Assembly (NCBI RefSeq): GCF_900230215.1
Contig: NZ_LT907982.1
Location: forward strand, 1,674,001-1,738,000
Length of the DNA stretch: 64,000 nt
DNA from: Jatrophihabitans sp. GAS493
Lineage (GTDB): Bacteria; Actinomycetota; Actinomycetes; Mycobacteriales; Jatrophihabitantaceae
Direction: 5' to 3'
Both the position numbers and the translations under genes were made by a program. This document shows positions 27,150 to 35,748 of this stretch, one piece after another. The notes below the pieces were generated by a model. The model saw only the letters and a list, made by a program, of their open reading frames with translations. It was not told where the DNA came from and ran no database searches. How positions within the stretch are numbered: position 1 is the first letter of the stretch; each line of letters begins with the position of its first letter.

Positions 27150-27923
27150 ATGGGCGAGTCGCCTTTGGTTGCAACGCGCGAGGGATCGATTCTGCTGGTT
27201 CGGCTGAATAGGCCGGAGCAGTTGAACGCACTTGACTGGGACCTGTGTGCCCAGCTTCACCGACTCTGGATCGAGACGGCCGCCGATCGCGAAGTTCGGG
27301 TCGTCGTGCTGACCGGTGCCGGGCGTGGATTCTGCGCTGGCGCCGACGTCGGCGATCTCGCTGGTGAGCGGCGTGCGCGTGGCGCCGGTGTGGATGACGA
27401 GCTCGCATTTCTGCCCGGCGATCACCTGTCCGTCCCGGTGATCGTCGCCGTGAACGGAGTCTGCGCCGGCGGTGGCCTGCACTTCGTCGCCGACGCGGAC
27501 ATCGCGATCGCCGCTGACCAGGCGTCCTTTCTCGATCCACACGTCTCCGTCGGGCAGGTCAGCGCGCTCGAGCCGGTGTCGCTCGCGCTGCGCGTCCCGC
27601 TGCCGCAGATCGCACGACTTGCGCTGCTGGGGCGGTCCGAGCGGTGGAGCGCCGAGCACGCTCTCGCTGTGGGGCTGGTCACGGAGGTAGTGCCCCCGGA
27701 GCGCCTGGTCGAGCGGGCCATGGAGCTGGCAAACGTGATTGCCGCGAACTCGCCGGCCGCGGTGGCGGCCACGCGGCACGCGCTGCGTTCGGTGCAGCGT
27801 CGACTACTGCATGACGAGCTGGAACAGGGATGGATCGCGGTACAGCAGCACTGGACGCACCCGGACTGCGTCGAGGGACCAACCGCATTCGCTGAGCGAC
27901 GCCCACCGGCGTGGCAGCTGTGA
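27150..27923 (+). CDS. crotonase-family protein lacking both hydratase glutamates
   Basis: 257-aa crotonase fold. TGAGRGFCAGADVGDL is the oxyanion-hole region. NGVCAGGGLHFVADADIAIA has His in place of the first catalytic Glu, and FLDPHVSVGQVSALEP has His in place of the second. The replacement of both by His suggests a reaction other than simple hydration, or a changed mechanism. The C-terminus ERRPPAWQL is normal. AGGGGA lies before ATG 27150. Divergent from the TetR gene and the only catabolic gene here without a dyad in its upstream region; its relation to the TetR is therefore of interest. Confidence 0.84.
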   Translation: MGESPLVATREGSILLVRLNRPEQLNALDWDLCAQLHRLWIETAADREVRVVVLTGAGRGFCAGADVGDLAGERRARGAGVDDELAFLPGDHLSVPVIVAVNGVCAGGGLHFVADADIAIAADQASFLDPHVSVGQVSALEPVSLALRVPLPQIARLALLGRSERWSAEHALAVGLVTEVVPPERLVERAMELANVIAANSPAAVAATRHALRSVQRRLLHDELEQGWIAVQQHWTHPDCVEGPTAFAERRPPAWQL

Positions 27924-27947
27924 GATGAGCTCCCAGCCAAAACTTAA

Positions 27948-27963
27948 CCGAACAACCGGTTGA
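27948..27963. promoter_or_regulatory. cluster dyad operator 7
   Basis: CCGAACAACCGGTTGA, a weaker left arm with good centre and right arm. It overlaps the TTGACT -35 box of the ACAD pair C promoter. Confidence 0.6.
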
Positions 27964-27988
27964 CTACGACGGGTCCGGGCTCTAGCGT
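27960..27988 (+). promoter_or_regulatory. promoter TTGACT-N17-TAGCGT for a leaderless ACAD transcript
   Basis: TTGACT at 27960-27965, ideal 17-base spacer, TAGCGT at 27983-27988. Seven bases later is ATG 27996, so the messenger probably begins at the start codon. Confidence 0.65.
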
Positions 27989-27995
27989 CAGGCAC

Positions 27996-29165
27996 ATGAT
28001 TGCAGCGCTTGGTGCAGAGCAGATGGAGTTCCTGGCCGACCTCCGCCGGTATCTCGACTCTCTTGACCCTGAACTAATATCGGCCACCAGAGCCGAGAAC
28101 ATTGACGACCCGATGCAGCCCCGCGAGAATGGGCGGCGCTTTCTGAAGCAGATCGCCAGTGACGGCTGGCTGGGGATCTCGTGGCCGGTGGAGTACGGCG
28201 GCCAGGGGCGCACGGCCATCGAACAGTGGCTGTTCGCCGAGGAACTCTACGATCGTCGCCTGCCCAACGGCCTACTTACCCTCAACTCCATCGGCCCGAC
28301 GCTGATGCTGCTCGGCAGTGCCGACCAGAAGGCCGAGTTCCTCCCTCGCATCCGTGCTGCCGAGCTCGAGTTCGCGATCGGCTACACCGAACCCGACGCC
28401 GGTAGCGACCTGGCGGCGCTACGAACCCGCGCGGTCAGGGACGGCGACGAGTACGTCATAAACGGGCAGAAGATCTTCACCACTGGCGCCTCAGTGGCGA
28501 CGCACCTGTGGCTGGCGGCGCGCACCGGTACCCAGGAGTCGCGGCACAAAGGCGTCAGTGTGTTCATCGTTGCGATGGACACGCCGGGGATCTCCATTAC
28601 GCCGATCATCACCCAGGGCGGGGAGCGGACAAATACGGTCTTCCTCGACGACGTGCGTGTGCCGATCAGCGGGCGTGTAGGTGAGGAGAACGCCGGCTGG
28701 GGAGCGATCGTCTCGGCACTGAACTTCGAGCGCATGTTCTATCACAACGAACCGCGCTGGGAGCTGCGACAGCTCATCGGGTGGGCCACGGACGAAGGCC
28801 TTCTCGAGGGTGACTCGCCGGAGTCGCTCGAATTGCAATCGGTTGCCGGCGAGTTGGCCGTCGACGTGGAGATCTGCCGGCTGTTCGCGCTGCGCGGCGC
28901 GAAGATTCTCGCTTCCGGACGAGTCCCGTACGCCGAGGCGTCGGTCAACAAGATCTGGTGGGGAGAACTTCGCCAGCGCATCTGCAATACCGGCCTGGAT
29001 CTGATCGGCGAGGCAGGCACGATCGCCGACTCCTCGGAGTACGCCCCGGCTCACGGACATCTCGAACATGGGCTGCGCTCGTCGCCGGTGTGGCGATTCG
29101 GAGGCGGCACGAACGAGATTCAACTAGACATCATTGCGACTCAAGGATTGGGCATGCCTCGATGA
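27996..29165 (+). CDS. acyl-CoA dehydrogenase, large subunit of pair C
   Basis: 389-aa ACAD. GYTEPDAGSDLAALRTR and VINGQKIFTTGASVATHLW form the FAD/substrate site. ALNFERMFYHNEP carries a helix-G Glu at the isovaleryl-type catalytic position, and FGGGTNEIQLD has Gly instead of the other Glu. ATG 27996 is chosen because it lies exactly at the predicted transcription start of the promoter at 27960-27988; longer readings begin inside that promoter. The stop overlaps the ATG of the small subunit (ATGA). Resembles the large mycobacterial FadE type used for cyclic or branched acyl-CoAs. Confidence 0.88.
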   Translation: MIAALGAEQMEFLADLRRYLDSLDPELISATRAENIDDPMQPRENGRRFLKQIASDGWLGISWPVEYGGQGRTAIEQWLFAEELYDRRLPNGLLTLNSIGPTLMLLGSADQKAEFLPRIRAAELEFAIGYTEPDAGSDLAALRTRAVRDGDEYVINGQKIFTTGASVATHLWLAARTGTQESRHKGVSVFIVAMDTPGISITPIITQGGERTNTVFLDDVRVPISGRVGEENAGWGAIVSALNFERMFYHNEPRWELRQLIGWATDEGLLEGDSPESLELQSVAGELAVDVEICRLFALRGAKILASGRVPYAEASVNKIWWGELRQRICNTGLDLIGEAGTIADSSEYAPAHGHLEHGLRSSPVWRFGGGTNEIQLDIIATQGLGMPR

Positions 29166-30271
29166 GCGACACCGACCTGACCGAGAACGAGTCCCTGCTC
29201 GCGCAGTCGGCCCGTGACTGCTTCTCCGACTTCGTCGACAACACCTACCTCAACGAGCAGCAACAGTCGGAGGATGGCTTCGAAGTCGGCCGTTGGAAGC
29301 AGATGGTTGATCTCGGTTGGACCGGGATCAACCTTGCCGAGGGAGTGGGCGGCGCCGGCGGCACGCTGGCCGAGGCTGGCGTCGTGGCTCGTGAGTATGG
29401 ATACGCCGCGTTCGCCTCGCCACTGTTGCCGACGATGCGTGCCGCGACGGCGTTGGGCACGCTGAACGACGGGCGCTTCGACGAGGTATTGACACGTATC
29501 GCCGACGGTTCGGCTGCGTCGATCATCGCCCCGCCGGACCGCACCCTGCGTGCTGAGGCGCTCTCCGGCGGGGGTTACCGGCTCTCCGGAACGCCGACGC
29601 TGGTCGAGTGGTTTCACGCGAGTACCGACGTCGTCCTGTGTGTGCCATTGGCGGACTCCGACCGCTGGCTGATGGCCACACTCAACCGCGACCAGCTCGA
29701 CACCTATGGCGAGGCAGTACCGAGCATCGACAACGAGCGCATAGCCCGTCTCGATCTCGACGGTTTCGAGTTGTCAGCATCAGCACTGACGCGAGAAGAG
29801 AGCGCCGAAGCCTGTGGGTATGCATTGGCCCGCGCGAACCTGCTGCGCGCCAGCGCGATGGTCGGGGGGGCCCAGGCTGTGGTGGACAGGAGCGCGCAGT
29901 ATGCCCTGGTGCGAGAGCAGTTCGGTCAGAAGATCGGTAGTTTCCAGGCGATCCGCCATCATTTGGCCCGGATGGTAATCGCCACCGACGCGGCCCGCCT
30001 GGTGACGGATGACGCGCTCACCCGTGCGACGGTCGACGCTGCGGAGACGGCGATCGCTGAAGTGGCGCTCTTCGTCGCGGGACGCTCCTACGTCGAGGTG
30101 GTCCTCACCGGCGCCGAGGTGCATGCCGGTGTGGGGACCACGGTGGAGCACATCATGCACCACCACTACACCCGTGCCAAGGCGATGCAGCTACGCGCCG
30201 GCAAGCGGGCAAACCGGCTTCGCGAGATCCACGCGGCGCTGACCGTGCGCCACGAGGGAAGCATCTGGTGA
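29162..30271 (+). CDS. acyl-CoA dehydrogenase-like small subunit of pair C
   Basis: 369-aa ACAD family protein. GWTGINLAEGVGGAGGTLAE belongs to the N-terminal helical domain; the FAD segment is VREQFGQKIGSFQAIRHHLAR. The helix-G region LLRASAMVGGAQAVVDRS has no Glu, so it is probably non-catalytic and paired with 27996. ATG 29162 overlaps the previous stop by four bases; longer in-frame readings run inside the upstream gene. The stop overlaps the GTG of the SDR gene. Confidence 0.84.
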   Translation: MSDTDLTENESLLAQSARDCFSDFVDNTYLNEQQQSEDGFEVGRWKQMVDLGWTGINLAEGVGGAGGTLAEAGVVAREYGYAAFASPLLPTMRAATALGTLNDGRFDEVLTRIADGSAASIIAPPDRTLRAEALSGGGYRLSGTPTLVEWFHASTDVVLCVPLADSDRWLMATLNRDQLDTYGEAVPSIDNERIARLDLDGFELSASALTREESAEACGYALARANLLRASAMVGGAQAVVDRSAQYALVREQFGQKIGSFQAIRHHLARMVIATDAARLVTDDALTRATVDAAETAIAEVALFVAGRSYVEVVLTGAEVHAGVGTTVEHIMHHHYTRAKAMQLRAGKRANRLREIHAALTVRHEGSIW

Positions 30272-31059
30272 CGCTCAACGCCGGACGTGTCGCCGTCGTC
30301 ACCGGCGGTGGCCGCGGGCTCGGGCGAGCAGCCGCGCTGCGGCTAGCCGGTGAGGGCGCTGACGTCGCTGTGTTGGCTCGCTCCGCTGACGAAATAGACA
30401 AGGTTGCCTACGAGGTCGAGGCATGTGGTGTGCGCAGTCTGGCTGTAACGGTCGACGTAGCCTCGGCGGACGACGTCGAGGAGGCCTGCAGCCGGATCGA
30501 GAAGGAGTTGGGTGGTGTAGACATCCTGGTCAACAACGCCGGCAACATGCTCTACAAGCCACTCGTGCCGCTGCCCGGTCTCGAGACATTCGCGCCCGGG
30601 TTTGACCTTCCAACAACCGACGCGGAGTTCGAAGCAGTCCTCGACGTGCATCTATTCGGCGCGGTGCGGATGCTGCGGGCGTTCGGTCCGGGGATGCTCG
30701 AGCGCCGGCACGGGCGAGTCGTAAACGTCGTCTCGAACGTCGTTCGGCGTACGGTGCCATTCTGTCTGAGCTACGACACCGCCAAGGGCGCCCTGGTTCA
30801 GCTGACGAGGTCGTTGGCGCGCGAATGGGGGCCGTACGGCGTTACCGTCAATGCCATCGCGGCCGGGCACTTCCACACCTCGATGAGCGCCGCACAGTTC
30901 GAGAACGACTCAATATATAAGAAGATGGTGAAGCGCATACCCGTGAAGCGGGGCGGCGACCTCGAGGAGTTCGCTGCGCTGGTGGCGTACCTGAGTGGCG
31001 AAGAAACCGGGTTCGTCACGGGTGAGACGATTGGCATCGACGGCGGCGAGACGCTCTAG
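30268..31059 (+). CDS. short-chain dehydrogenase/reductase (SDR)
   Basis: 263-aa classical SDR. Cofactor loop VVTGGGRGLGRAAAL, NNAGNMLYK, catalytic YDTAK with VVNVVSNVV supplying the Ser strand, and the C-terminal GFVTGETIGIDGGETL. An insert around PLPGLETFAPGFDLP is longer than usual. In an operon with an ACAD pair it most likely oxidises a 3-hydroxyacyl-CoA or a side-chain alcohol. Asp or Glu after the second strand cannot be judged well: VLARSADE has Arg-Ser, which suggests NADP preference. GTG start overlaps the preceding stop. Confidence 0.88.
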   Translation: MTLNAGRVAVVTGGGRGLGRAAALRLAGEGADVAVLARSADEIDKVAYEVEACGVRSLAVTVDVASADDVEEACSRIEKELGGVDILVNNAGNMLYKPLVPLPGLETFAPGFDLPTTDAEFEAVLDVHLFGAVRMLRAFGPGMLERRHGRVVNVVSNVVRRTVPFCLSYDTAKGALVQLTRSLAREWGPYGVTVNAIAAGHFHTSMSAAQFENDSIYKKMVKRIPVKRGGDLEEFAALVAYLSGEETGFVTGETIGIDGGETL

Positions 31060-31076
31060 CGCGGTGTTGCGTCCTT

Positions 31077-31721
31077 TCACTGCTGGTCGGGGCGCAACGC
31101 GAGGTAGAGGGCGGTGGCCTCCGCGCACAGCCGCTCGCCGTCGCGCAGTTCACCGCGCAGCCAGCGCTTTCGTCCGTCGATCTCGTCGGCGTGTAGGTGC
31201 AGCCTCACCGGCTGGTTGATCGGGGTGATGCTGCGAAAGTCGATGGTCAGCGAGGCGGTTCGTGACCGGGTGGTGTCGTCGAGGTCGGCCAGCATGCCGA
31301 ACCCGTCGTCGAAGGCGAGGGCAACGGCGCCACCATGGGCTGCGCTGTTGTTGCCGGAGTGGAACGGGCCGAACACAGTCTCAAACAGAATCTCAGTGCG
31401 ACTCCAGGAGATCAACCGCAACGGTGGGCTGAGTGTTTGGCCGCGACCGGGGACGTTGAGCAACTTTCCCCAGAGTTGATCGTCGTTGGCGACCGCATGC
31501 GCCCCGAGCGCATCCAGAGCCTGCGAAATGTGCTCACGCACGGTCTCGACCACCGCAGACGGTGGGGCGGTCGACGCGACGGCGTGCTGCAGTCGGCGCA
31601 GATCGCCGACCAGGTCGGGCCACGCCGGCGCTGAGCGCTCGAGCGCCTGTTCGCACCACGCACGCCAGTAATCACCAAACGGGAACGGCTTGGAGGGGTC
31701 CGCCACCTCGGTCTGCTTCAT
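31077..31721 (-). CDS. hotdog-fold acyl-CoA thioesterase
   Basis: 214-aa protein with an N-terminal helical part and a C-terminal single hotdog domain: SAAHGGAVALAFDDGFGMLADLD is the active-site helix with the His-Gly-Gly turn, followed by SLTIDFRSITPINQPV and EIDGRKRWLRGELRDGERLC. Similar plan to the thioesterase at 4667. ATG 31721 is preceded by GGAGCGAG; an in-frame ATG at 31745 is possible but has a weak site. Divergent from ACAD pair D with dyad 8 between. Probably frees CoA from accumulating acyl-CoAs. Confidence 0.8.
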   Translation of the reverse strand: MKQTEVADPSKPFPFGDYWRAWCEQALERSAPAWPDLVGDLRRLQHAVASTAPPSAVVETVREHISQALDALGAHAVANDDQLWGKLLNVPGRGQTLSPPLRLISWSRTEILFETVFGPFHSGNNSAAHGGAVALAFDDGFGMLADLDDTTRSRTASLTIDFRSITPINQPVRLHLHADEIDGRKRWLRGELRDGERLCAEATALYLALRPDQQ

Positions 31722-31767
31722 CTCGCTCCGCACCCTCTCAGTCATGAAAGTTGTTTCCGATACGCAC

Positions 31768-31795
31768 TTGCGCAGGACGTACTCAACCATATAGT
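31768..31795 (+). promoter_or_regulatory. promoter TTGCGC-N16-TATAGT for ACAD pair D
   Basis: TTGCGC at 31768-31773 and TATAGT at 31790-31795. The -10 box is in the centre of dyad 8. Seven bases later an ATG (31803) is in frame with the ACAD, so a leaderless start is possible. Confidence 0.5.
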
Positions 31796-31798
31796 TGA
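31783..31798. promoter_or_regulatory. cluster dyad operator 8
   Basis: TCAACCATATAGTTGA; the wider sequence ACTCAACCATATAGTTGAGT is a near-perfect 20-base palindrome. It sits in the divergent gap between a thioesterase and ACAD pair D and covers the -10 box of the latter. Confidence 0.78.
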
Positions 31799-31835
31799 GT
31801 AAATGTCGCTGCCCGGTGACCACGGACGGAGTGCA

Positions 31836-32855
31836 ATGGATCTCGCATTGAGCGCGGATCAGGTCGAGATCGCCGAGACGTTCTCGGACCTGTTCGCCAA
31901 AGAGTCGACGACGGAACGTACCCGCCTCGCCGAGGAAGCTGGCTTCGATCTCGCGCTGTGGAAGACGGTGGCCGGCGTCGGACTACTGGGTATCGCGGTC
32001 CCGGAAGACCGCGGCGGAAGTGGACAGGGGTTTCTCGAGTTCGGGCTGGTGGCTGAGGCCGCCGGACGGCAGCTCGCTTGTATCCCGCTGGTCGAGTCGG
32101 CGGTCGCGCTCCACGAGCTCGCCGGTGCTGCCGAAGTGGCGCACCTTCTGGAGCGGGCGCTGACGGGCTCGCCGATCGTGGTGGTCGCGCCACGCCCGGC
32201 CGAGGATGGCGTTGCCCGTATGGTGCCGGGCGGCGCGGTCGCGGACGCTGTCCTCGCACTCGATGATGACGAACTCGTCCTGGTCGAGAGCGCTCCGGGC
32301 GTCGCGATCAATGAACTCGGCTTCGTCGCCGCTGCTGACCGCCCCGTGCGCGGCGACGAAGCCGTCCGACACGTCCTGGCCAGCGGTAGCCAGGCCAGTG
32401 CCCGCTGGTCGAGCGTGCTGGGGCGTTGGCGGCTCGGTGCCGCATCGGCTGCTGCGGGACTGGCGCATCAGGCGCTGGAGAGTGCCGCGGGCTACGCCAA
32501 GCACCGCCGTCAGTTCGGTGTGCCGATCGGCTCATTCCAAGCCATCTCGCACTCGCTGGCCGAGGTCGCCATGGCCGCCGACGGGGCGCTCCTGCTGGCC
32601 CGGGAGGCGGCCTGGCGACATGACATGGGCCTCGACTCATGGCGGCTGCAGGCGGCGACCGCCTACGCCTTTGCCACCGAGACCGCGGTGACGGCCGCGG
32701 CAGCCTGCCTGCACGTGCACGGCGGCTACGGCTTCACCCTGGAGTACAACGCCCAGCTGTACCTGCGGCGGGCCAAAGCAATGATGCTGCTCGGCGGTGA
32801 CCCGGAACAGGTCTGGGAAGAGGTCGGCATCGCGACAGTTGGGGGAGGATTCTGA
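31836..32855 (+). CDS. acyl-CoA dehydrogenase-like small subunit of pair D
   Basis: 339-aa ACAD family protein. GLLGIAVPEDRGGSGQGFLE is N-terminal; the FAD segment is HRRQFGVPIGSFQAISHSLAE; HVHGGYGFTLEYNAQLYLRR is the C-terminal helix motif. The helix-G region RLGAASAAAGLAHQALE has no Glu, so it is probably the non-catalytic partner of the ACAD at 32855, whose ATG overlaps its stop by one base. ATG 31836 has GGAG upstream. An in-frame ATG at 31803 lies at the predicted transcription start and would add 11 residues; both may be used. Confidence 0.84.
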   Translation: MDLALSADQVEIAETFSDLFAKESTTERTRLAEEAGFDLALWKTVAGVGLLGIAVPEDRGGSGQGFLEFGLVAEAAGRQLACIPLVESAVALHELAGAAEVAHLLERALTGSPIVVVAPRPAEDGVARMVPGGAVADAVLALDDDELVLVESAPGVAINELGFVAAADRPVRGDEAVRHVLASGSQASARWSSVLGRWRLGAASAAAGLAHQALESAAGYAKHRRQFGVPIGSFQAISHSLAEVAMAADGALLLAREAAWRHDMGLDSWRLQAATAYAFATETAVTAAAACLHVHGGYGFTLEYNAQLYLRRAKAMMLLGGDPEQVWEEVGIATVGGGF

Positions 32856-34012
32856 TGGATTTCGCGCTGGACGTGCGGACCGAGCAGTTGCGCGCCGAGG
32901 TGCGGCAAATGATCCGCGAACACCTCACGCCCGCCGTGGCCGAACGAGTCGCCGCCACCGGCGGCAGCCGACACGACCCGCAATTCCATGCCGAAATGGC
33001 CCGTCGTGGTTGGATCACCCCGAACTGGCCTGAGCGTGAAGGCGGATTGGGCTGGGACCGAGGCGACTTGGACGTGATGCATGAGGAGTTCGTGGTCGCC
33101 GGAGCGCCGGTCATGGGCGTCGCACTGACCCGGATCGTGGCCGAGACGCTGCGCCGGGTCGGTACTGAGGAGCAGAAGCAGCGGATCCTGGGGCCGGTGC
33201 GAGCCGGAGAGTTGGTCATGTGTCTCGGTTATACCGAGCCGGAGGCCGGTTCTGACCTGGCGTCGGTGCGCACCGCCGCGACCAAGGTCGAGGGAGGCTG
33301 GGTGATCACCGGGCAGAAGATCTTCACGACCCTTGCCGACCAGGCTGACTACGTATGGCTGCTTGCCCGCACCGACCCGCAGGCCCCAAGACATGCCGGG
33401 ATGACGATCTTCCTAGTCCCGACGAACGCCCCGGGCTTCTCGTTGGCACCGGTGCACACACTGAGCGGCGAACGGACGAACATTACGTACTACTCGGAGG
33501 TCTTCGTCGACGACACGGCGCTCGTCGGCCAGCCGGGAGATGGGTGGCGGATCGTCAGTCTTGCGCTGGCCTTTGAACGCGGTGGTGAGTTCACCGGGCT
33601 GCTCCGCCGACTCGTCGAGTCGACCACTGAATGGCTGCGTGAAGCCGGCCCGGTCGTGACGGCCAGGGCTGCCCGGCGGTTGGGACGCGCGATCGCCGAG
33701 GCCGAGGTGTCGCGTCTGCTCGGTGCTCAGGCCTCAGCGGCGCGCAGTGCCGGAGACGGCGGATACGTCCAAGGAGCCATGGCGAAGGTGTACGCGACGC
33801 AATCCCTGCAGCGCACCACCAGTTCGCTACTCGATGCCACTGGGGAAGCCGGGATGCTGAACCCGGGCTCGGCCGCCGCGCCGGGCGCGGGGGATATCCA
33901 ACTGCTGTACCGCGAGTCGCAGATCGCCACGATCTACGGCGGGTCCAACGAGGTGCTCAAGACCGTGATTGCGCAAGGCCGACTGGGTCTGCCGCGCGCG
34001 ACGCGCGCCTGA
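32855..34012 (+). CDS. acyl-CoA dehydrogenase, large subunit of pair D
   Basis: 385-aa ACAD. GYTEPEAGSDLASVRT and VITGQKIFTTLADQADYVW form the FAD/substrate site. LALAFERGGEF carries the isovaleryl-type catalytic Glu; IYGGSNEVLKT has Gly at the other position. GGGGGAGG lies just before the start. Second gene of pair D. After its stop the next operon begins with dyad 9; only about 90 bases separate them and no clear terminator is visible. Confidence 0.88.
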   Translation: MDFALDVRTEQLRAEVRQMIREHLTPAVAERVAATGGSRHDPQFHAEMARRGWITPNWPEREGGLGWDRGDLDVMHEEFVVAGAPVMGVALTRIVAETLRRVGTEEQKQRILGPVRAGELVMCLGYTEPEAGSDLASVRTAATKVEGGWVITGQKIFTTLADQADYVWLLARTDPQAPRHAGMTIFLVPTNAPGFSLAPVHTLSGERTNITYYSEVFVDDTALVGQPGDGWRIVSLALAFERGGEFTGLLRRLVESTTEWLREAGPVVTARAARRLGRAIAEAEVSRLLGAQASAARSAGDGGYVQGAMAKVYATQSLQRTTSSLLDATGEAGMLNPGSAAAPGAGDIQLLYRESQIATIYGGSNEVLKTVIAQGRLGLPRATRA

Positions 34013-34027
34013 CGATGACGGCGTTTA

Positions 34028-34043
34028 CCAACTGATCGGTTGA
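34028..34043. promoter_or_regulatory. cluster dyad operator 9
   Basis: CCAACTGATCGGTTGA. The right arm overlaps the TTGACT -35 box of the ligase promoter. Confidence 0.74.
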
Positions 34044-34068
34044 CTTCGTTTCGCGCGCGTCTTAGTCT
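34040..34068 (+). promoter_or_regulatory. promoter TTGACT-N17-TAGTCT
   Basis: TTGACT at 34040-34045 and TAGTCT at 34063-34068 with an ideal 17-base spacer. Same geometry relative to the dyad as at 27960. Drives the ligase-crotonase operon. Confidence 0.65.
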
Positions 34069-34104
34069 CCGGTTGCGAACAATCGCACGCGCGTGGAGGT
34101 CTTG

Positions 34105-35748
34105 GTGGTCGCAGAAAACGAGTACGACTGGAACCTGGCGGACGTTTGGGAGGCAGTCGCCGGCGTCCTGCCGGACGCGCCGGCACAGATACACGGTGCC
34201 CGCGCGTTCACGTGGTCGCAGTTCGAGCAACGCGCCAATGGCCTGGCCAGCTCACTGCTTGACGGTGGGGCGAGCCGGAACGACCGACTCGCGATCTTCC
34301 TGCGTAACAGTCCGGAATATCTTGAAGCCTCGCATGCCGCGTTGAAGATCGGCATACCGGCGGTCAACACGAACTACCGCTATGGCAGTGACGAACTGCG
34401 CTATCTCTGGGACGACGCCGATGTCACCACCGTCGTGTTTCATGGTTCATTCACCGACCAGGTCGCTGCGGTGCGTGACAAGACGCCGAAGATACGCACT
34501 TGGATCCACGTGGACGACGGCACTGAGGCCTGTCCGGCCTGGGCCGTCCCCTACGAGCAGACCCTGGTGGCCACCAGCGACGTGGTGCGTTCGTCGTGGG
34601 GCAGGCATGGCAGTGACTTGTTCCTGCTCTACACGGGCGGGACGACCGGTCTACCCAAGGGCGTCATGTGGCGCAGCCTGGACTTTCTCGAGCAGACGAA
34701 CGCTGTCTCCAAGATCAACTACTCCCTGGAACGGGGCCCAGCGGGTATCGCAGACGTGCTTGCCGCGCCGGGCCGGGTCCACGTCTCGGCCAGCCCGTAC
34801 ATGCACGGAACCGGCCTGTTCGGTGCGTTCATAACGATGCACGAGGGCGGCACGTGCATCTCGCTCACCAGCCCCGGCTTCGACGCGATCGAATTGCTCG
34901 ACGTGATCGACCGTTACCGGGTGTCGGCGTTGTCCATGACGGGCGAGGTCTTTGCTCGGCGGATTCTCGACGCGCTGGACGCTGAGCCGGGGCGCTGGGA
35001 TGTCTCGTCGATGCGTGAGGTGTTGAACTCCGGCGCCATGCTCAGTGAGGCCTCCAAGCGTGACCTTCTCGACAACTGGCCGGAGGTGACCCTGCTAGAC
35101 GGGTTCTCCTCCTCGGAAAGCTTCGGTCTGGGCTGGTCGGTGGCAACCAAGGGGAACATTCCCGCGACCGGTCGATTCACCCCCGGCGCGACCGTGTCGG
35201 TGCTCGATGACGAGGGCAAGCCGGTCCGGCCCGGATCAGACGCGCCCGGTCGGCTGGCCATCGCCGGTCGGGTGCCGCTCGGGTACTACAAGGACACGGC
35301 CAAGTCCGAAGGCACCTTCGTCGACATCGACGGTGTCTTGTATGCGCTGCCCGGCGACAGAGCGACGGTGAACCTCGACGGCACGATCCAGTTGGTCGGG
35401 CGCGACTCACTGTGCATCAACTCCGGTGGTGAGAAGATATTCACCGAGGAGGTCGAGTCGGTAATCCTCGACCATGAACTCGTGACTGACGTGCTGGTGG
35501 TCGGTCTACCCGACCCGGTATGGGGTCAGCTGGTCACCGCCGTGGTGAGCACCCGAGCCGGCAGCACGCTGACGCAAGACGAGGTGGTGGCCCACGTGAA
35601 GACGCGCCTGGCTGGATTCAAGGCACCGAAGCACCTCGTGCTGGTGCCCACAGTGCCGCGCGCTCCGAACGGCAAACCCGATTACGACGCGGCCCGCGCG
35701 CTCGTGCAGGCGAGTCGCGCCGCTGTCGCAGGGATGGCGGGGCAGTGA
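34105..35748 (+). CDS. AMP-forming acyl-CoA ligase, FadD3/FadD19-like
   Basis: 547-aa ANL ligase. A3 reads LLYTGGTTGLPKGVMWR, the variant typical of actinobacterial FadD enzymes for steroid-derived or other bulky acids. A5 DGFSSSESFGLGW, A8 GRDSLCINSGGEKIFTEEVE, A10 VPRAPNGKPDYDAAR with catalytic Lys. GTG 34105 is preferred because GGAGG lies five bases upstream; a GTG at 34093 is also in frame. Followed by a crotonase with a four-base overlap. A role in activating a cyclic or branched acid is plausible by family, not proven. Confidence 0.87.
   Translation: MVAENEYDWNLADVWEAVAGVLPDAPAQIHGARAFTWSQFEQRANGLASSLLDGGASRNDRLAIFLRNSPEYLEASHAALKIGIPAVNTNYRYGSDELRYLWDDADVTTVVFHGSFTDQVAAVRDKTPKIRTWIHVDDGTEACPAWAVPYEQTLVATSDVVRSSWGRHGSDLFLLYTGGTTGLPKGVMWRSLDFLEQTNAVSKINYSLERGPAGIADVLAAPGRVHVSASPYMHGTGLFGAFITMHEGGTCISLTSPGFDAIELLDVIDRYRVSALSMTGEVFARRILDALDAEPGRWDVSSMREVLNSGAMLSEASKRDLLDNWPEVTLLDGFSSSESFGLGWSVATKGNIPATGRFTPGATVSVLDDEGKPVRPGSDAPGRLAIAGRVPLGYYKDTAKSEGTFVDIDGVLYALPGDRATVNLDGTIQLVGRDSLCINSGGEKIFTEEVESVILDHELVTDVLVVGLPDPVWGQLVTAVVSTRAGSTLTQDEVVAHVKTRLAGFKAPKHLVLVPTVPRAPNGKPDYDAARALVQASRAAVAGMAGQ

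Noticed and set aside
28958-29161. N-terminal extension of the small ACAD of pair C
   Set aside because: The extension lies completely inside the upstream ACAD in another frame; ATG 29162 overlaps its stop in the usual way and gives a normal ACAD N-terminus.
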